Part shown: positions 23,446-33,988 of the stretch, in pieces
Position numbering within the stretch: position 1 is the stretch's first letter
Layout of the letters: the number at the start of each line of letters is the position of its first letter
From: a virus
DNA length: 61,481 bases
Strand: one strand, 5' to 3'
Virus record (IMG/VR): IMGVR_UViG_3300040781_000188
Span: 1 to 61,481 of that record
Made by a program: the position numbers and the translations under genes
Notes under the pieces: model-generated
Databases searched by the model: none
The model's input: only the letters and a program-made list of their open reading frames with translations
Told to the model about the DNA's origin: nothing

Positions 23446-24513
23446 ATGCCGTTAGGATTCGAATCAAATTCGTTGATTGAACATGAATTTATTGGAACTG
23501 TTTTACCAGATTTAGATCCTTTACAAAAAGGCAGATATAGAGTACATATCCCAGAATTGATGCAACATATATCAGAACAAAATGGTATATGGTGTAAGAA
23601 TCATGTGCATGCGTGGAGAATAACTCCTTCCGCTGATGGTGAGTATGGGAGTTATTTTCCACTTCATGCGGATACTAAAGTCATTATTAAATTTTATAGT
23701 AACGATATAAACACTGGGTATATTTGTCGAATAATATCTGATGCCTTAGATCAGACAGATAAAGAAGGACAAGATGCAGTAACCGTTAAACCATCATTGA
23801 AAGATAGAGATGAACAATATATAATCTTTAAAACGCCGAAAAAATTCAATGTATTTTATGCAAATGAAGAAACTGAAAACGAACCGAACACAATTTACTT
23901 AGTATATAATCGAGACGGTAATCCGGAGAGGAGAACGGTTTATCGTATTGATGAATCGGGTATCCATCTTTGGACTCGTGATAATAGAAGGGTCAGAATA
24001 TTATTAGATGAAAATAGACAAATTGATGGAAACCAAACCGAATATATTAAACTTTCTAGAAAGCGAAATATTGGAGAGCATGATAGTCTAGCAGTACGTG
24101 GAAATAAGATAACTAATGTGATAGAAAATGAAGACCGTACTGTTTATAAGACTAGAACAACTAATATACACGAGAATGAAGATAAGACTATTAAGAAAGA
24201 CCAAATTGAAAATGTAGAAGGTAATAAAGATAATCTCATCAAAGGAAATCTTACAATTCAAGTGCAAGGTGAATGTTCGATATCTGTTGATGGAAAATGT
24301 AATATATGGAGTGGATCGGAAATTAATGCTGTTGCTCCTATGATTAATTTAAATTGTGGTACAGCTTCTAAAGTACCATCCAAGACGTCTAAACCTGCAG
24401 AACCTGCGTTACCAAAAACAACAGTGCGTGATCTTGGACCTGGGGAAACTGAGGAATATGATCTTGAAGATTCTGTTGGTGATAAATGTGATGACGCAAC
24501 TAAGAGGGTTTAA
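23446..24513 (+). CDS. Baseplate hub/spike protein, gp5/VgrG-like
   Basis: A 355-residue protein. The N-terminal part has the gp5-type OB fold (FIGTVLPDLDPLQKGRYRVH, then GSYFPLHADTKVIIKFYSND). The C-terminal third is a repetitive beta-helix (repeats such as IENEDRTVYKT, IHENEDKTIKK, VEGNKDNLIKG), typical of the membrane-piercing spike. No lysozyme domain is inserted. The acidic end (GPGETEEYDLEDS) follows. It should form the trimeric tail spike. Confidence 0.8.
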   Translation: MPLGFESNSLIEHEFIGTVLPDLDPLQKGRYRVHIPELMQHISEQNGIWCKNHVHAWRITPSADGEYGSYFPLHADTKVIIKFYSNDINTGYICRIISDALDQTDKEGQDAVTVKPSLKDRDEQYIIFKTPKKFNVFYANEETENEPNTIYLVYNRDGNPERRTVYRIDESGIHLWTRDNRRVRILLDENRQIDGNQTEYIKLSRKRNIGEHDSLAVRGNKITNVIENEDRTVYKTRTTNIHENEDKTIKKDQIENVEGNKDNLIKGNLTIQVQGECSISVDGKCNIWSGSEINAVAPMINLNCGTASKVPSKTSKPAEPALPKTTVRDLGPGETEEYDLEDSVGDKCDDATKRV

Positions 24514-24515
24514 TA

Positions 24516-25559
24516 ATGGATATAAGTTTAACAGAAGGTATTAAGTTTGGTAAAGAAGATCTTTGTAAGGATACTGGAGATCAGATTACGGATCTACAAA
24601 GAGGATTTGAAACAACAATCTCGATGGGCAGAGGATTTGGAACTAAAGGGCTCACTGAAGGAATATCTGGTATAATTGATGCTGGTGGAGAATCTGCTTT
24701 AGGAGATTTAGATCTAGGAATTGCCGGACTTAAAGATAAATCTAATGGAATGTTTAGTTCTATTGATACTTTTAAAAATGATATAGCTAGTGGGAGTATT
24801 GTTGATGGATTAAATGTTAATGTAGGTTCTATTGTTGATTGTTTAACAGGTTTCGATTTATCAAAATTCGGAATAGGTGATGATGGTGACACTTCTAAAG
24901 TAAATATAAGTAGCACTAATAAGATTTTAGAAGAAACTATGTCTACTATGTCTACTTCTATAATGAATGAATTAAGTCAATTGATGGGGCCTGCCGAAAA
25001 AGCTCTTATGGACGGTGTAGATAAATTAAGAAACTTACTTGATATAGATGCTTTAGATAAGTTGTTCCAATTAACTGGATGTTTACAGAATTGTCCTGGA
25101 GCAGAAAGTTATCAAGGAACAGACACTTCTATTAATTCATATACTGTTTATTGTTTAACAGAACAAAAAGAATTTATAGTTTATTCTTCAACACCACCAG
25201 TCGGACCGTATGTTTGTCCAACAGATTCAAATCATGTGTGTGATGAAGAATTAACAAAAATAAAACAAAAAAATATTCCTTCTCATTTAGGAATAGAATC
25301 TAAATTATCTGCTATAGGACTAACTATAAATGGTGAAGTGGATTGGGAATCTCCGGCTCTAGAAGGTTTAGAAATTCCTACTAAATTAATAGATAATGTG
25401 AATATAGTGACGGAATTTAAAAAAGATATTGAAAATAAAGTGTCATTAGCGAAAAAATTTTCACCTTTGCCGGAATTACCTACTTTACCTAAATTACCAA
25501 CATTGAATAACCCAATTAAAGATTTGGATATGTCTGGAAAGATTGCAGCATTATTTTAA
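24516..25559 (+). CDS. Probable baseplate/hub-associated protein
   Basis: A 347-residue protein, Gly/Asp/Ser-rich and helical in its first half, right after the spike gene. At about residues 185-245 it has a cysteine module (CLQNCPGAE, YTVYCLTEQKEFIVYS, YVCPTDSNHVC) related to the N-terminus of the 1842 protein. The C-terminal Pro/Leu repeat (LPELPTLPKLPTLNNP) looks like an extended linker. Structural role inferred from position. Confidence 0.6.
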   Translation: MDISLTEGIKFGKEDLCKDTGDQITDLQRGFETTISMGRGFGTKGLTEGISGIIDAGGESALGDLDLGIAGLKDKSNGMFSSIDTFKNDIASGSIVDGLNVNVGSIVDCLTGFDLSKFGIGDDGDTSKVNISSTNKILEETMSTMSTSIMNELSQLMGPAEKALMDGVDKLRNLLDIDALDKLFQLTGCLQNCPGAESYQGTDTSINSYTVYCLTEQKEFIVYSSTPPVGPYVCPTDSNHVCDEELTKIKQKNIPSHLGIESKLSAIGLTINGEVDWESPALEGLEIPTKLIDNVNIVTEFKKDIENKVSLAKKFSPLPELPTLPKLPTLNNPIKDLDMSGKIAALF

Positions 25560-25577
25560 ATAATTAAAGAGGCAATC

Positions 25578-25949
25578 ATGTCTAATAAATTAAAAACATT
25601 TGTTATTGATGATGATGATTCTGTTATGCGTGTTTTTGTGTTGTTATTAGAAAAACTAGGTTGCGAGTCTAATATGGCATTATCTACTAAACATGCGATT
25701 AAATTAAATAACAAAGAATTATTAGATTCTGATCTTGTATTTTTAGATATAGGAATACCAGGTGAATCTTTTAAATCTAATCTTGATGATTTATTTAGTT
25801 TAAAAAAAGATATGAAAATAATTGTAATGTCTGGTGCAATTTATGATGACGAACGAACTCTAATGAAAGATCGAGGAGTTTATAAAATTATAAGTAAGCC
25901 TGTGTCCTTAGAAGAGTTAAAAGAAATTATAGGTCTCATAGGAGAATAA
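25578..25949 (+). CDS. Stand-alone receiver (CheY-like) protein
   Basis: A 123-residue single receiver domain: the acidic pocket VIDDDD is at residues 9-14, the phosphoacceptor is in VFLDIGIPG (about Asp57), Ser is in VMSGA, and Lys is in ISKPV. No output domain. It lies 5 bp before the giant hybrid kinase and is probably its phosphorelay partner. Stand-alone receivers can act like CheY on flagellar switches, which is notable given the FliN-like gene nearby. Confidence 0.88.
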   Translation: MSNKLKTFVIDDDDSVMRVFVLLLEKLGCESNMALSTKHAIKLNNKELLDSDLVFLDIGIPGESFKSNLDDLFSLKKDMKIIVMSGAIYDDERTLMKDRGVYKIISKPVSLEELKEIIGLIGE

Positions 25950-25954
25950 TCGTT

Positions 25955-28900
25955 GTGCAAAAAAATGTTTGTAGGATATTATTGGTTATATTATTATTAA
26001 TAATACCAACACTTTCTAATGCTAATTTTAAACTTAGAGTTGGCGTTTACGAAAATTATCCAGTTATTTTTATGGATGGTGATACACCGAAAGGTTTATT
26101 CATTGATATATTAGAGCATGTTGCTAAGGGTGAAGGTTGGACTCTTGAATATGTTAAATGTGATAGCTGGATAGAGTGTTTCCAAAAAGTAAGATTTGGT
26201 GGTATTGATATTCATGTAGGTGTCGCGTATTCAATTGAAAGAGACGATTATTTAGATTATAATAAAGAATCAATTCTTACATATTGGACAACAATATATC
26301 AGAGACCTTTAGGTGGAATCAACAATATTTTAGATTTGGATGGTAAAACTGTCGCTGTTATGGAAGGTGATTATAATGCTGAAGAATTTATAAATTTAAC
26401 TGAAGAATTCGACATTAATTGTGAGTATGTATGGGTAAAACAACCAATAGAAGTTTTTGATAAATTAGTGAATAATGAAGTTTCTGCGGCTATTATAAAT
26501 AGTATTAGTGGTATGGTTAATAGTGTCGATTATGATGTAAGACAGACATCTATTGTATTTAATCCTTTTGGATCTTTTTTTGTAACACGAGAAGGTAAAT
26601 TCCCTTTAGTGTTACAAGCTATTGATGATCATATTAAAATTGAAAAGAAAGATAAATTGTCATATTATCATTCTCGATTAAATTATTGGATTTCCAAAAT
26701 TAATCCAAGTTATAAAATTGACTTGATATTTATTTATTTATTTTGTGGAGCATTAGGTTTAGTTTTTATATTTTTATATTTTAAAGAAAAGGAAACTAAA
26801 GCTCCAATTAGAATAAGTTTAGTATATTTAATTATAGGAACTATTTGGATTGTTGTTAGTGATAATCTTATGTTTGGGATCACTGATCCAGAAAATTACA
26901 GGCAGTTTCAAACGTTAAAAGGTATATTGTATGTTATATTAACTACATGTCTAATATTTGTTCTTATTAGACATAGTATTCAAAGAATAAGAGATAATGA
27001 AACGAGATATAGTAAAGTAATACAGACTGTTCCACATGGAATGTTAGAACTAGATAAATATGGTGTGATTAAGTTAGCGAACACTACATTTTTTGAAATG
27101 ATTGGATATGGTAATGGTGAATTAATAGGTCAGAAAGTTCAAAGTTTTGTTGATTCTAAATCTATTAAAGATATTAATGAAATGCTTGGTAGTATACGTC
27201 AAGGTTATCCTAATAAAAACACTAATTGGTTTGGTAAAGCGGTAACTAAACGTGGAAGGACTATTGATATTGAGGTAAATTGGAGTTATTTGTATGGAGA
27301 TGATCATATATCTGGTATAGTTGCTGTTGTTACCGACAACACAGAAAAGAATAAAATTCAGATTAGATCTCAAGTAGCTAATGAGATATTAAATTTACTT
27401 AACAGAACTATCGAAATAGATGAAACTATACAGCAGTGTTTAGATTTATTAAAAGATAAACTTTTTATATCTGCTGTCGCTGTGAGATTGACTAAAGATG
27501 GAGATTACCCGTATTTTAAATCTCAGGGGTTCGATGAAGTTTTCACAGAAAAAGAAAAGTGCCTTTTAGCAGTGAAAGAAGTAATTTGTGTTGATCCACA
27601 TGATGAAGACTGTGAACATGTTTTAGATTGTCTTTGTGGTTGTGTTATTGAATACGATGAAGAAATATCTCCTACTCATTTCACAGAAAAGGGATCTTTT
27701 TGGTCGAATAATCTTTGTCAATTCTTCCAGAATTTGTCTATTGAAGATAAAGAACGATATCATATAAGAGGTTCTTGCGAAGTTGCAGGTTTTAAATCTA
27801 TTTGTCTTATTCCTCTTCGTTTTGGGAATAGAACAATTGGTTTGTTACAATTAAATGACAGACGCGTAGGTGTATTTACTAAAGATGTTATTAATTTCTT
27901 TGAAGGAATTGCTGATAGTTTAGGTATAGCTTTATATCGAAAAGTAACAGAATTAGAATTAACGAAAAGTGAACGTACTCTAAATGCTATATTTAATGCG
28001 GCTCCTATTGGTATGGGTATAATTAATAACAGGATTTTTGGAGTAACAAATAAGCATCTTCATAAAATGATAGGTCGTGGGCCAGAAGAACTTTTTGGTA
28101 AAAGTGCAAGAATACTTTATCCTACTCAAGAAGAATATGAAAGAGTTGGTCGAGAAAAACATCCTCAAGTCGAAAAATATGGTATAGGATGGGTCGAAAC
28201 CAAATTCAAACATAAAGACGGTACAATTAAGGATATTATTCTTAGTTCTTCAAGTATTGGTGAAGATGGTGAAATGGTTTTTACTAGTGTTGATATAACA
28301 GAACGTAAAAATGCTGAAGAAAAGATTATAAGAAGTGAAGTGAAGTATAGAGGATTATTTGAAAACATGTTAGATGGTTTCGCTTTACATGAAATAATAG
28401 TTAATGGTCACGGGGTACCTATTGATTATAGATATTTAACTGTTAATCCTGCATTTGAAAGAATAACAGGGTTTAAAAAAGATTATGTTGAAGGAAAAAC
28501 TGTTAAAACTGTGTTACCTAAAATAGAGGATCATTGGATTCAAAGATTTGGTAATGTTGCTTTAACAGGGGAATCTGATAATTTCGAAGAAGAAGTTATG
28601 AGTATGGATAATAGAGTTTTTGAGGTAACAGCATATAGCCCTAAAACAAATCAATTTGCGGTTTTATTTCAAGACATAACTGATCGTAAAAGGGCAGAAA
28701 ACGATCTAAAAGAGAAAAATGATCAATTTGATAAGTTAATATCAGGGTTATTTGATGGGTTTGTTAGAGTGTCATTAGACAGAATTGTTATTTCTGCTAA
28801 TCGTGCTTTTTGTGAAATGATTGGTTACACTGAAGATGAATTAAAAGCTATTACATTTGAGAATTTTACACATCCTGATGATTGGGTGTGGGAGAAACCT

Positions 28901-30283
28901 ATTGTTGAAAAATTAGTAAATGGCGAGCAAATACCCCCTTATGAAAAAAGATATATCCATAAAGATGGGAGTGTTATAGATATTGAACTTGCTCCTTATC
29001 CTATTTCTGATGATTCTGGTAATGTTGTTGAATTATGGGGTATTGCAAAGAATTTAACGCCAGTTAGAAATGTTCAATTAGAAATAATAGAAAAAGAAAA
29101 ACAATTACGTCGGGCTTCTAAAATGGAAGCTGTTGGTACTTTAGCTGGTGGATTAGCTCATGACTTTAATAATATTATTCAAATAGTAAGTGGTAATGTT
29201 CAATTAATGCGTATGGATTTGGATTCTGACGGAAAAACTTCTGATTGGAGTAAAATGTTAAATGATATGTTAGAAGCTTCTGAGAGAGGAGCTGCTATTG
29301 CAAAACGTCTTTTAACTTTTAGTCGTCAAGTCGAAAGCCATCTTGTACCAATTGATATCAATGATGAAATTATTATTGCTCATAAATTATTAGACAGAAC
29401 TGCAACGTGGCCGGTTTTAGTTAATATTAAATTAGATCTTGATGAAGATATTTGTTTAATTTTAGCGGACTCTACACAGATTAATCAGATCGTTACAAAT
29501 CTATGTATTAATGCTAAAGATGCAATGCCTTCTGGTGGATCAATAACAATTAAAACTAGAGTTGCAGAATTAGATGAATTATATTGTCGTTCTCAACCTG
29601 AAGCTGTCCCGGGAAGATACGTTTGTATGGTAGTTGCTGATGATGGTATAGGTATGAAAGCTTCTATTCTTGAAAGAATATTTGAACCATTTTTCACAAC
29701 TAAAAGTACAGGAAAAGGAACAGGATTAGGTTTAGCTGTTGTTTATGGTATTGTTAAAAATCATAATGGTTTTATAACTGTATATAGCGAAGAAAATATC
29801 GGAACGGAGTTCAAAGTGTATGTGCCATGTACAGATCAAACTCTTAGAGAAAATAATAGTTCTTCTGTTTGTGATTTATCTCAAGGTAATAAAGAATTAA
29901 TACTTATTGTAGATGATGAGTCTAGTATACGGTTTATTCTTAAAGATATATTAAGAAGGTATAATTTTAAAGTTCTCGAAGCTAATAATGGAACTACTTG
30001 TTTAGATTTATATAGTAAATATATGGATAAAATAGAACTTGTTATTTTAGATCTAGTTATGCCTGGAATAAGCGGAACAGAAACATTAAAAGAAATTTTA
30101 AAGATTAATCCTGATGCTAAAGTTATTATTTCTAGTGGGTATTCGTCTAATGGTCCAGTTAAAGATTCAATTGAAAATGGAGCATATTCTTTTATAAATA
30201 AACCATATACATTAAATAATCTTATTAGTGTCATTAAGAGAGTTCTTAGTGGCAAAAGAGATGGAGTAGATGAGATATGTTAA
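25955..30283 (+). CDS. Giant hybrid sensor histidine kinase
   Basis: A 1442-residue protein starting at GTG 25955. In order: signal peptide (1-23), periplasmic SBP_bac_3-like binding domain (about 25-245), membrane segments (about 256-275, 286-303, 324-339), a PAS domain (350-470), a Cys-rich GAF-like domain (472-668), three further PAS domains (to about 1045), HisKA with His1069 (GGLAHDFNN), HATPase ([31 protein letters not shown]) and a C-terminal receiver with Asp1366 (VILDLVMPG). All catalytic motifs look intact. Very unusual for a phage; probably host-derived. Confidence 0.93.
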   Translation: MQKNVCRILLVILLLIIPTLSNANFKLRVGVYENYPVIFMDGDTPKGLFIDILEHVAKGEGWTLEYVKCDSWIECFQKVRFGGIDIHVGVAYSIERDDYLDYNKESILTYWTTIYQRPLGGINNILDLDGKTVAVMEGDYNAEEFINLTEEFDINCEYVWVKQPIEVFDKLVNNEVSAAIINSISGMVNSVDYDVRQTSIVFNPFGSFFVTREGKFPLVLQAIDDHIKIEKKDKLSYYHSRLNYWISKINPSYKIDLIFIYLFCGALGLVFIFLYFKEKETKAPIRISLVYLIIGTIWIVVSDNLMFGITDPENYRQFQTLKGILYVILTTCLIFVLIRHSIQRIRDNETRYSKVIQTVPHGMLELDKYGVIKLANTTFFEMIGYGNGELIGQKVQSFVDSKSIKDINEMLGSIRQGYPNKNTNWFGKAVTKRGRTIDIEVNWSYLYGDDHISGIVAVVTDNTEKNKIQIRSQVANEILNLLNRTIEIDETIQQCLDLLKDKLFISAVAVRLTKDGDYPYFKSQGFDEVFTEKEKCLLAVKEVICVDPHDEDCEHVLDCLCGCVIEYDEEISPTHFTEKGSFWSNNLCQFFQNLSIEDKERYHIRGSCEVAGFKSICLIPLRFGNRTIGLLQLNDRRVGVFTKDVINFFEGIADSLGIALYRKVTELELTKSERTLNAIFNAAPIGMGIINNRIFGVTNKHLHKMIGRGPEELFGKSARILYPTQEEYERVGREKHPQVEKYGIGWVETKFKHKDGTIKDIILSSSSIGEDGEMVFTSVDITERKNAEEKIIRSEVKYRGLFENMLDGFALHEIIVNGHGVPIDYRYLTVNPAFERITGFKKDYVEGKTVKTVLPKIEDHWIQRFGNVALTGESDNFEEEVMSMDNRVFEVTAYSPKTNQFAVLFQDITDRKRAENDLKEKNDQFDKLISGLFDGFVRVSLDRIVISANRAFCEMIGYTEDELKAITFENFTHPDDWVWEKPIVEKLVNGEQIPPYEKRYIHKDGSVIDIELAPYPISDDSGNVVELWGIAKNLTPVRNVQLEIIEKEKQLRRASKMEAVGTLAGGLAHDFNNIIQIVSGNVQLMRMDLDSDGKTSDWSKMLNDMLEASERGAAIAKRLLTFSRQVESHLVPIDINDEIIIAHKLLDRTATWPVLVNIKLDLDEDICLILADSTQINQIVTNLCINAKDAMPSGGSITIKTRVAELDELYCRSQPEAVPGRYVCMVVADDGIGMKASILERIFEPFFTTKSTGKGTGLGLAVVYGIVKNHNGFITVYSEENIGTEFKVYVPCTDQTLRENNSSSVCDLSQGNKELILIVDDESSIRFILKDILRRYNFKVLEANNGTTCLDLYSKYMDKIELVILDLVMPGISGTETLKEILKINPDAKVIISSGYSSNGPVKDSIENGAYSFINKPYTLNNLISVIKRVLSGKRDGVDEIC

Positions 30284-30519
30284 GCATTCACCATTTATTG
30301 GAAAGTAACATACTTCAGATTGGGCCGAATGCAGAAAGCGATGTTGAAGAACTTTCTCCAGAAGGCGATAAATTAGATAAACAAATTATTAAAAATGCGT
30401 TTACTGGTGGGGATCGTACTCATGGAGAAGTCGATCCAAAAGCATCGCCTCCGAATCCTGATGCAGCATATAAATATGTAAATACACCACTTGAAAGAAT
30501 TACTAAGACACGAATATAA
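30277..30519 (+). CDS. Small leader-tagged protein
   Basis: An 80-residue protein starting [13 protein letters not shown], a full shared leader with LLE at 7-9; it overlaps the kinase stop by 7 nt. The rest is polar and acidic/Pro-rich, probably disordered. Unknown. Confidence 0.57.
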   Translation: MLSIHHLLESNILQIGPNAESDVEELSPEGDKLDKQIIKNAFTGGDRTHGEVDPKASPPNPDAAYKYVNTPLERITKTRI

Positions 30520-30522
30520 TTC

Positions 30523-30631
30523 TTGGGTGGCTAACAATCACTGGTTCTAATGTTTAATATATTAGGTAATGATATTATTATTATTAAAAATTATTTCTCC
30601 TAATTGCTTTGTTTATTTGTTAGTCACCCAA
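30523..30631 (+). repeat. 15-bp inverted repeat with long loop, terminator-like
   Basis: TTGGGTGGCTAACAA (30523-30537) pairs with TTGTTAGTCACCCAA (30617-30631), one mismatch, around a 79-nt AT-rich loop. TTTATTTT follows the 3' arm. It starts just after the stop at 30519 and ends just before the ribosome site of the 30650 gene. It could be a long-loop terminator or a structured untranslated region. Confidence 0.5.
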
Positions 30632-30649
30632 TTTATTTTGGAGAGAATT

Positions 30650-31111
30650 ATGATAAGTTTATTTGACCAAGGATTCTTAAACAGAAACTGGGGCAAATTA
30701 GCTCTTGGTGGTGGAGCTCTTGCTGTAGGCTCGATGGTTGGTGATGACCCAGAGAATTTTAAAAGTGTTACAAAAAAAGCAATGACCTCTACTAAAAACA
30801 CGATACAAGACACCCCTAAATCGATTCCTAGAGTAATAAAAAATAACTCTAATTATAATGATTTTGGTAAAGCAACAACCGCTTGGAAAGAAAAAGGTGG
30901 TAAAGCTGTTATGCAAGTGAGGCAGAGACTTTCCAATATAGATCCGGATGCCGCCGTTCAAAAGGGAGCTAGAAAAATAGGACAAATAGCAAGAACAACT
31001 AAAGACTATACAGATCGAACTGCAGGTAGTTTTAGAAGTGGTTATTCTGCTAATATTCCTAAATTGCCTAGCGAAAAATACGATGCTCGAGGAAGGATTA
31101 CTGGCTTATAA
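30650..31111 (+). CDS. Small basic protein with leader-like start
   Basis: About 153 residues from the ATG at 30650, with GGAGAG upstream; an earlier start at 30569 would run through the hairpin. It starts MISLFDQGFLN, a leader-like sequence with Asp in place of Glu. A Gly/Ala segment (LALGGGALAVGSMVG) follows, then a basic Lys/Arg/Thr-rich body. Putative internal virion protein. Confidence 0.58.
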   Translation: MISLFDQGFLNRNWGKLALGGGALAVGSMVGDDPENFKSVTKKAMTSTKNTIQDTPKSIPRVIKNNSNYNDFGKATTAWKEKGGKAVMQVRQRLSNIDPDAAVQKGARKIGQIARTTKDYTDRTAGSFRSGYSANIPKLPSEKYDARGRITGL

Positions 31112-31141
31112 TTAGGGTGAATTTAACTCTATTATAAGACT

Positions 31142-31218
31142 GGAAGGTTTCTTGAGTGTGAACTCTACCTTCCTTTATATTCCCTTGTAACGGCGGGGGA
31201 GAAATAATCTCCCTCGCC
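31142..31218 (+). terminator. Two consecutive hairpins, probable terminator
   Basis: Hairpin 1 pairs GGAAGGT (31142-31148) with ACCTTCC (31167-31173), followed by TTTATATT. Hairpin 2 pairs GGCGGGGGAGA (31192-31202) with TCTCCCTCGCC (31208-31218) with one G-U, followed by TTCTC. They fill the gap between 31111 and 31238 and probably separate two transcription units. Confidence 0.65.
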
Positions 31219-31237
31219 TTCTCATTAGGAAGATAAT

Positions 31238-31870
31238 ATGTATGTAAAATTAAAAAACACATATAAAATACTACATGAAGCAGATTCAGATATCCGATTA
31301 GATATTACTAAAGATGCTGCTAGTATTTCTAATAAATTTAAAATAAAGCCTCAAGGGTTTATTTTACAAGATACATACAATAATCCTTTCCTCCCTGTTA
31401 GACCAAGACCTAGAGTCGATACATCTAAAATGGATCTTGTTGAAGTCTTTAAAAGAGTTCGTGAATTGTATGGAAGATTTTCGATGAGCTTTCTTCCATG
31501 GCATTATGTTTGTGAACTTGTTGGTGATAGGTATTATGTTTTTAATACTAGACCAATAGACTTACAATTTCCAATGACGACTAATGATGTTTTGAGGTTT
31601 AAGGAAAGAAAGAAAACTTGGGATAATGTGACTAATATTTTTATGAATGATAGAGTTTTTGATATTAGTGAAGCTATTCATATATGCATTATCGGAGATA
31701 CTAATTTAGATGTTTATCCAAAAAAGATTTATGAACAAATAGGCAGAACGTGCATGGTCCCTTTTGTTAGGTATTTTAAATTACCAGAAGGGTTATTTCA
31801 GCGCACGTTTCCATTTAATATTGGCAAACGATTTAATATGAACTTATTGACTAAATTTGTGAGACGGTAA
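31238..31870 (+). CDS. Unknown protein
   Basis: A 210-residue protein with AGGAAG before the ATG. The N-terminus YKILHEADSD holds an LxE-Ala site that may be a leader variant. The folded part has LPWHYVCELVGDRYYVFN and IHICIIGDTNLDVYP, a Trp/His-rich pattern I cannot assign. The gene ends in TAATG overlapping the lipoprotein gene. Confidence 0.5.
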   Translation: MYVKLKNTYKILHEADSDIRLDITKDAASISNKFKIKPQGFILQDTYNNPFLPVRPRPRVDTSKMDLVEVFKRVRELYGRFSMSFLPWHYVCELVGDRYYVFNTRPIDLQFPMTTNDVLRFKERKKTWDNVTNIFMNDRVFDISEAIHICIIGDTNLDVYPKKIYEQIGRTCMVPFVRYFKLPEGLFQRTFPFNIGKRFNMNLLTKFVRR

Positions 31871-32103
31871 TGAAAGACTTATTTCTTTTATCATTGCTAT
31901 TTATTTCATTTCTTTTTTCGTCTTGTACTTATTGTAAATCACGAAAATATATTTCGTATCAAGATAAATTAAAAATTGACAAACAAATTCAATTAATAAA
32001 AGAATTAGCAACCGATTGTAGATATGGAGATTTTATAAAATGTTACCAAATTAACCCGGAAATTGAGAATTTAGAATCGATGTTAGAATCCAATGATTTA
32101 TAA
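31870..32103 (+). CDS. Small putative lipoprotein
   Basis: A 77-residue protein with a classic export signal: MKDLF, a hydrophobic core (LLSLLFISFLF) and a lipobox-like SSC at about residues 17-19. The mature part is short and polar with three more cysteines. It could be an outer-membrane spanin subunit or an exclusion lipoprotein; no partner inner-membrane spanin is identified. Confidence 0.6.
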   Translation: MKDLFLLSLLFISFLFSSCTYCKSRKYISYQDKLKIDKQIQLIKELATDCRYGDFIKCYQINPEIENLESMLESNDL

Positions 32104-32172
32104 CAAATTCTAAGTTTGTATAGAAATTTTATAAGTGGTGTCAATTACTTATAATTTCCGAGGAGAAATGAA

Positions 32173-33459
32173 GTGACAACTGTTTGTGCAGAAGTGAGAC
32201 CTGAGTCCCAATCTTTATGTGAAAACAGTTTAAGGACAGATTCAGTGCAAGATAATTCATACATCATACTTAAAAATTATTTAGGTGGGGAATTAAAAAA
32301 TTTCAGTAAAGAGAACTCAAGACCTGTTATAGGTTGTTTGAGATCAAGGACATTAAAGAAGTATGTTGAGAAACTTAGGAGTGTGCATTGTCAGTCTTTA
32401 GTAAATAGATCTGCGGTTGTCGAAGATTTATTTATTTTACAACAAACCGTCTTGTGTCTTTATAGGTATAATACTGAATTTTTAAATCTCTCTTATCCCG
32501 AATATCGCTCTAAAGTTTTATATCCTAATGTGATATATATTTTGCTACGATTATTGACAAATGGGCATAAATTTTTACAAACCGCGATTAGGAGTGTGTA
32601 TAACGAAATATGTAGAAAGTCCTACAGTGTCGTTTATTCACACATTAATACATTTTATCTAGATCATGATGTTATTAAAACAGATGTATTGTATGAATTT
32701 CTTGGTAATGGATTAAAGAAATTTAACCCACTAGATGTTGATGATATAACTGTGTTTTATAAGTGTGTATTTAGAAATATTTTTCAATATTATTTTAGAA
32801 AAGAGAAGAGAATAAATACTGTGTATGATTCTGTTTGGGAAATAGAACAATCTGTCGATAGTATAGTTTCTATTCCGGTCAGATTAGGATTATATCGTGA
32901 TGTATTATATGATTTACAAACTCTAAAATTTTATGAAAAATCGCCGACTATGTTACAATTAAGTTATAACTATAAAGTGTTTAAGAATGTTATAACTTCT
33001 AACGAATTTCAAGGTGTTTATTTTGGTTGCGAAAGAGATAGTTCTATCATTAATAATGATGAATATAAATTAATGAAGTTTTATGATGATGATATTGAAA
33101 GTAATGGAGTATTAGAGAAAATAAAAAAGTTACCAACAATCTATAAATTATTAAAGTGTGTTCATATAATTAATCCGAACAGTAGACCATATAATGAAAT
33201 GTTAATAAAACCAAAGGTCGTACAAACTGCGGTTTTAGAAGAACTAGCATATCCTTTCAGAAATATGTTCAATGAAGACTATATCTATGGTATACTTGAT
33301 AAAATTGCAGAAAATTTTACAAAGACAATACTCTCTGGTGAATATGTAAATTTGTTTACTCTTTCAAATGTTAAAATAGATCAAATAACCTTTACACAAC
33401 AATTGAAAAAATTTATAGGTATATGTTTAACAGAATCAGGGAGAAGGAATGACGAATGA
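32173..33459 (+). CDS. Unknown large helical protein
   Basis: A 428-residue protein starting at GTG 32173 with GAGGAG upstream. Rich in Tyr, Ile, Lys and Asn, mostly helical by composition, and without recognisable motifs. It overlaps the next gene by 11 nt. In general character it resembles the 20164 protein, but no clear sequence match is visible by eye. Confidence 0.55.
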   Translation: MTTVCAEVRPESQSLCENSLRTDSVQDNSYIILKNYLGGELKNFSKENSRPVIGCLRSRTLKKYVEKLRSVHCQSLVNRSAVVEDLFILQQTVLCLYRYNTEFLNLSYPEYRSKVLYPNVIYILLRLLTNGHKFLQTAIRSVYNEICRKSYSVVYSHINTFYLDHDVIKTDVLYEFLGNGLKKFNPLDVDDITVFYKCVFRNIFQYYFRKEKRINTVYDSVWEIEQSVDSIVSIPVRLGLYRDVLYDLQTLKFYEKSPTMLQLSYNYKVFKNVITSNEFQGVYFGCERDSSIINNDEYKLMKFYDDDIESNGVLEKIKKLPTIYKLLKCVHIINPNSRPYNEMLIKPKVVQTAVLEELAYPFRNMFNEDYIYGILDKIAENFTKTILSGEYVNLFTLSNVKIDQITFTQQLKKFIGICLTESGRRNDE

Positions 33460-33988
33460 TGAATTAAAAAATGCAGATGCTTCGACATCAGATACTTATG
33501 ATTATATTGGTGATGATTTTTCTAAACAAAAGAGTGAATTAGAAAAACAAATTATTGTCATGACGACAAGACAATCTGAAATTCAAAATCATATTCTTGC
33601 AATAGAACAAAATATTTCGTTTCTTAATAGCTATATAGCTAAGAATAAAGAGGATCAAGAGAAACAAAGAGTTGGGCGAGGAGCAATATCAAAGAATATT
33701 GAATTACTTGCAAAATTATATCAAGTGTACAGAGAATTCGAAGATACAAAGGTTCGTTATTATAAGAATATTTCTGATGACACATATAGATTTCATCATT
33801 TAATCTCTGTTGATATTAGGAGAATAGATGAAAAATTTTCAGCTGTTGAAGGTGGAGATTTCTTTGGTGTTATAAAAGAAATGATGAATTTAATTCAACA
33901 TGTTCAAAATGAACATGGTGGAAAGATTCCCTTGACAGAGGATCTTCAAGGAGATTTAGTAAAAACAAATCCGGAGTATGACTTATGA
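33449..33988 (+). CDS. Coiled-coil protein
   Basis: A 179-residue protein with GGGAGAAGGA upstream of the ATG. Residues about 28-75 form a predicted coiled coil (heptads of Leu/Ile with Lys/Gln/Glu), followed by further helices. Overlaps both neighbours. Possibly a structural or chaperone component; unknown. Confidence 0.57.
   Translation: MTNDELKNADASTSDTYDYIGDDFSKQKSELEKQIIVMTTRQSEIQNHILAIEQNISFLNSYIAKNKEDQEKQRVGRGAISKNIELLAKLYQVYREFEDTKVRYYKNISDDTYRFHHLISVDIRRIDEKFSAVEGGDFFGVIKEMMNLIQHVQNEHGGKIPLTEDLQGDLVKTNPEYDL

Noticed and set aside
27122-28368. Three minus-strand ORFs inside the hybrid kinase gene
   Set aside because: They are short, lack ribosome sites and oppose conserved PAS/GAF domains.
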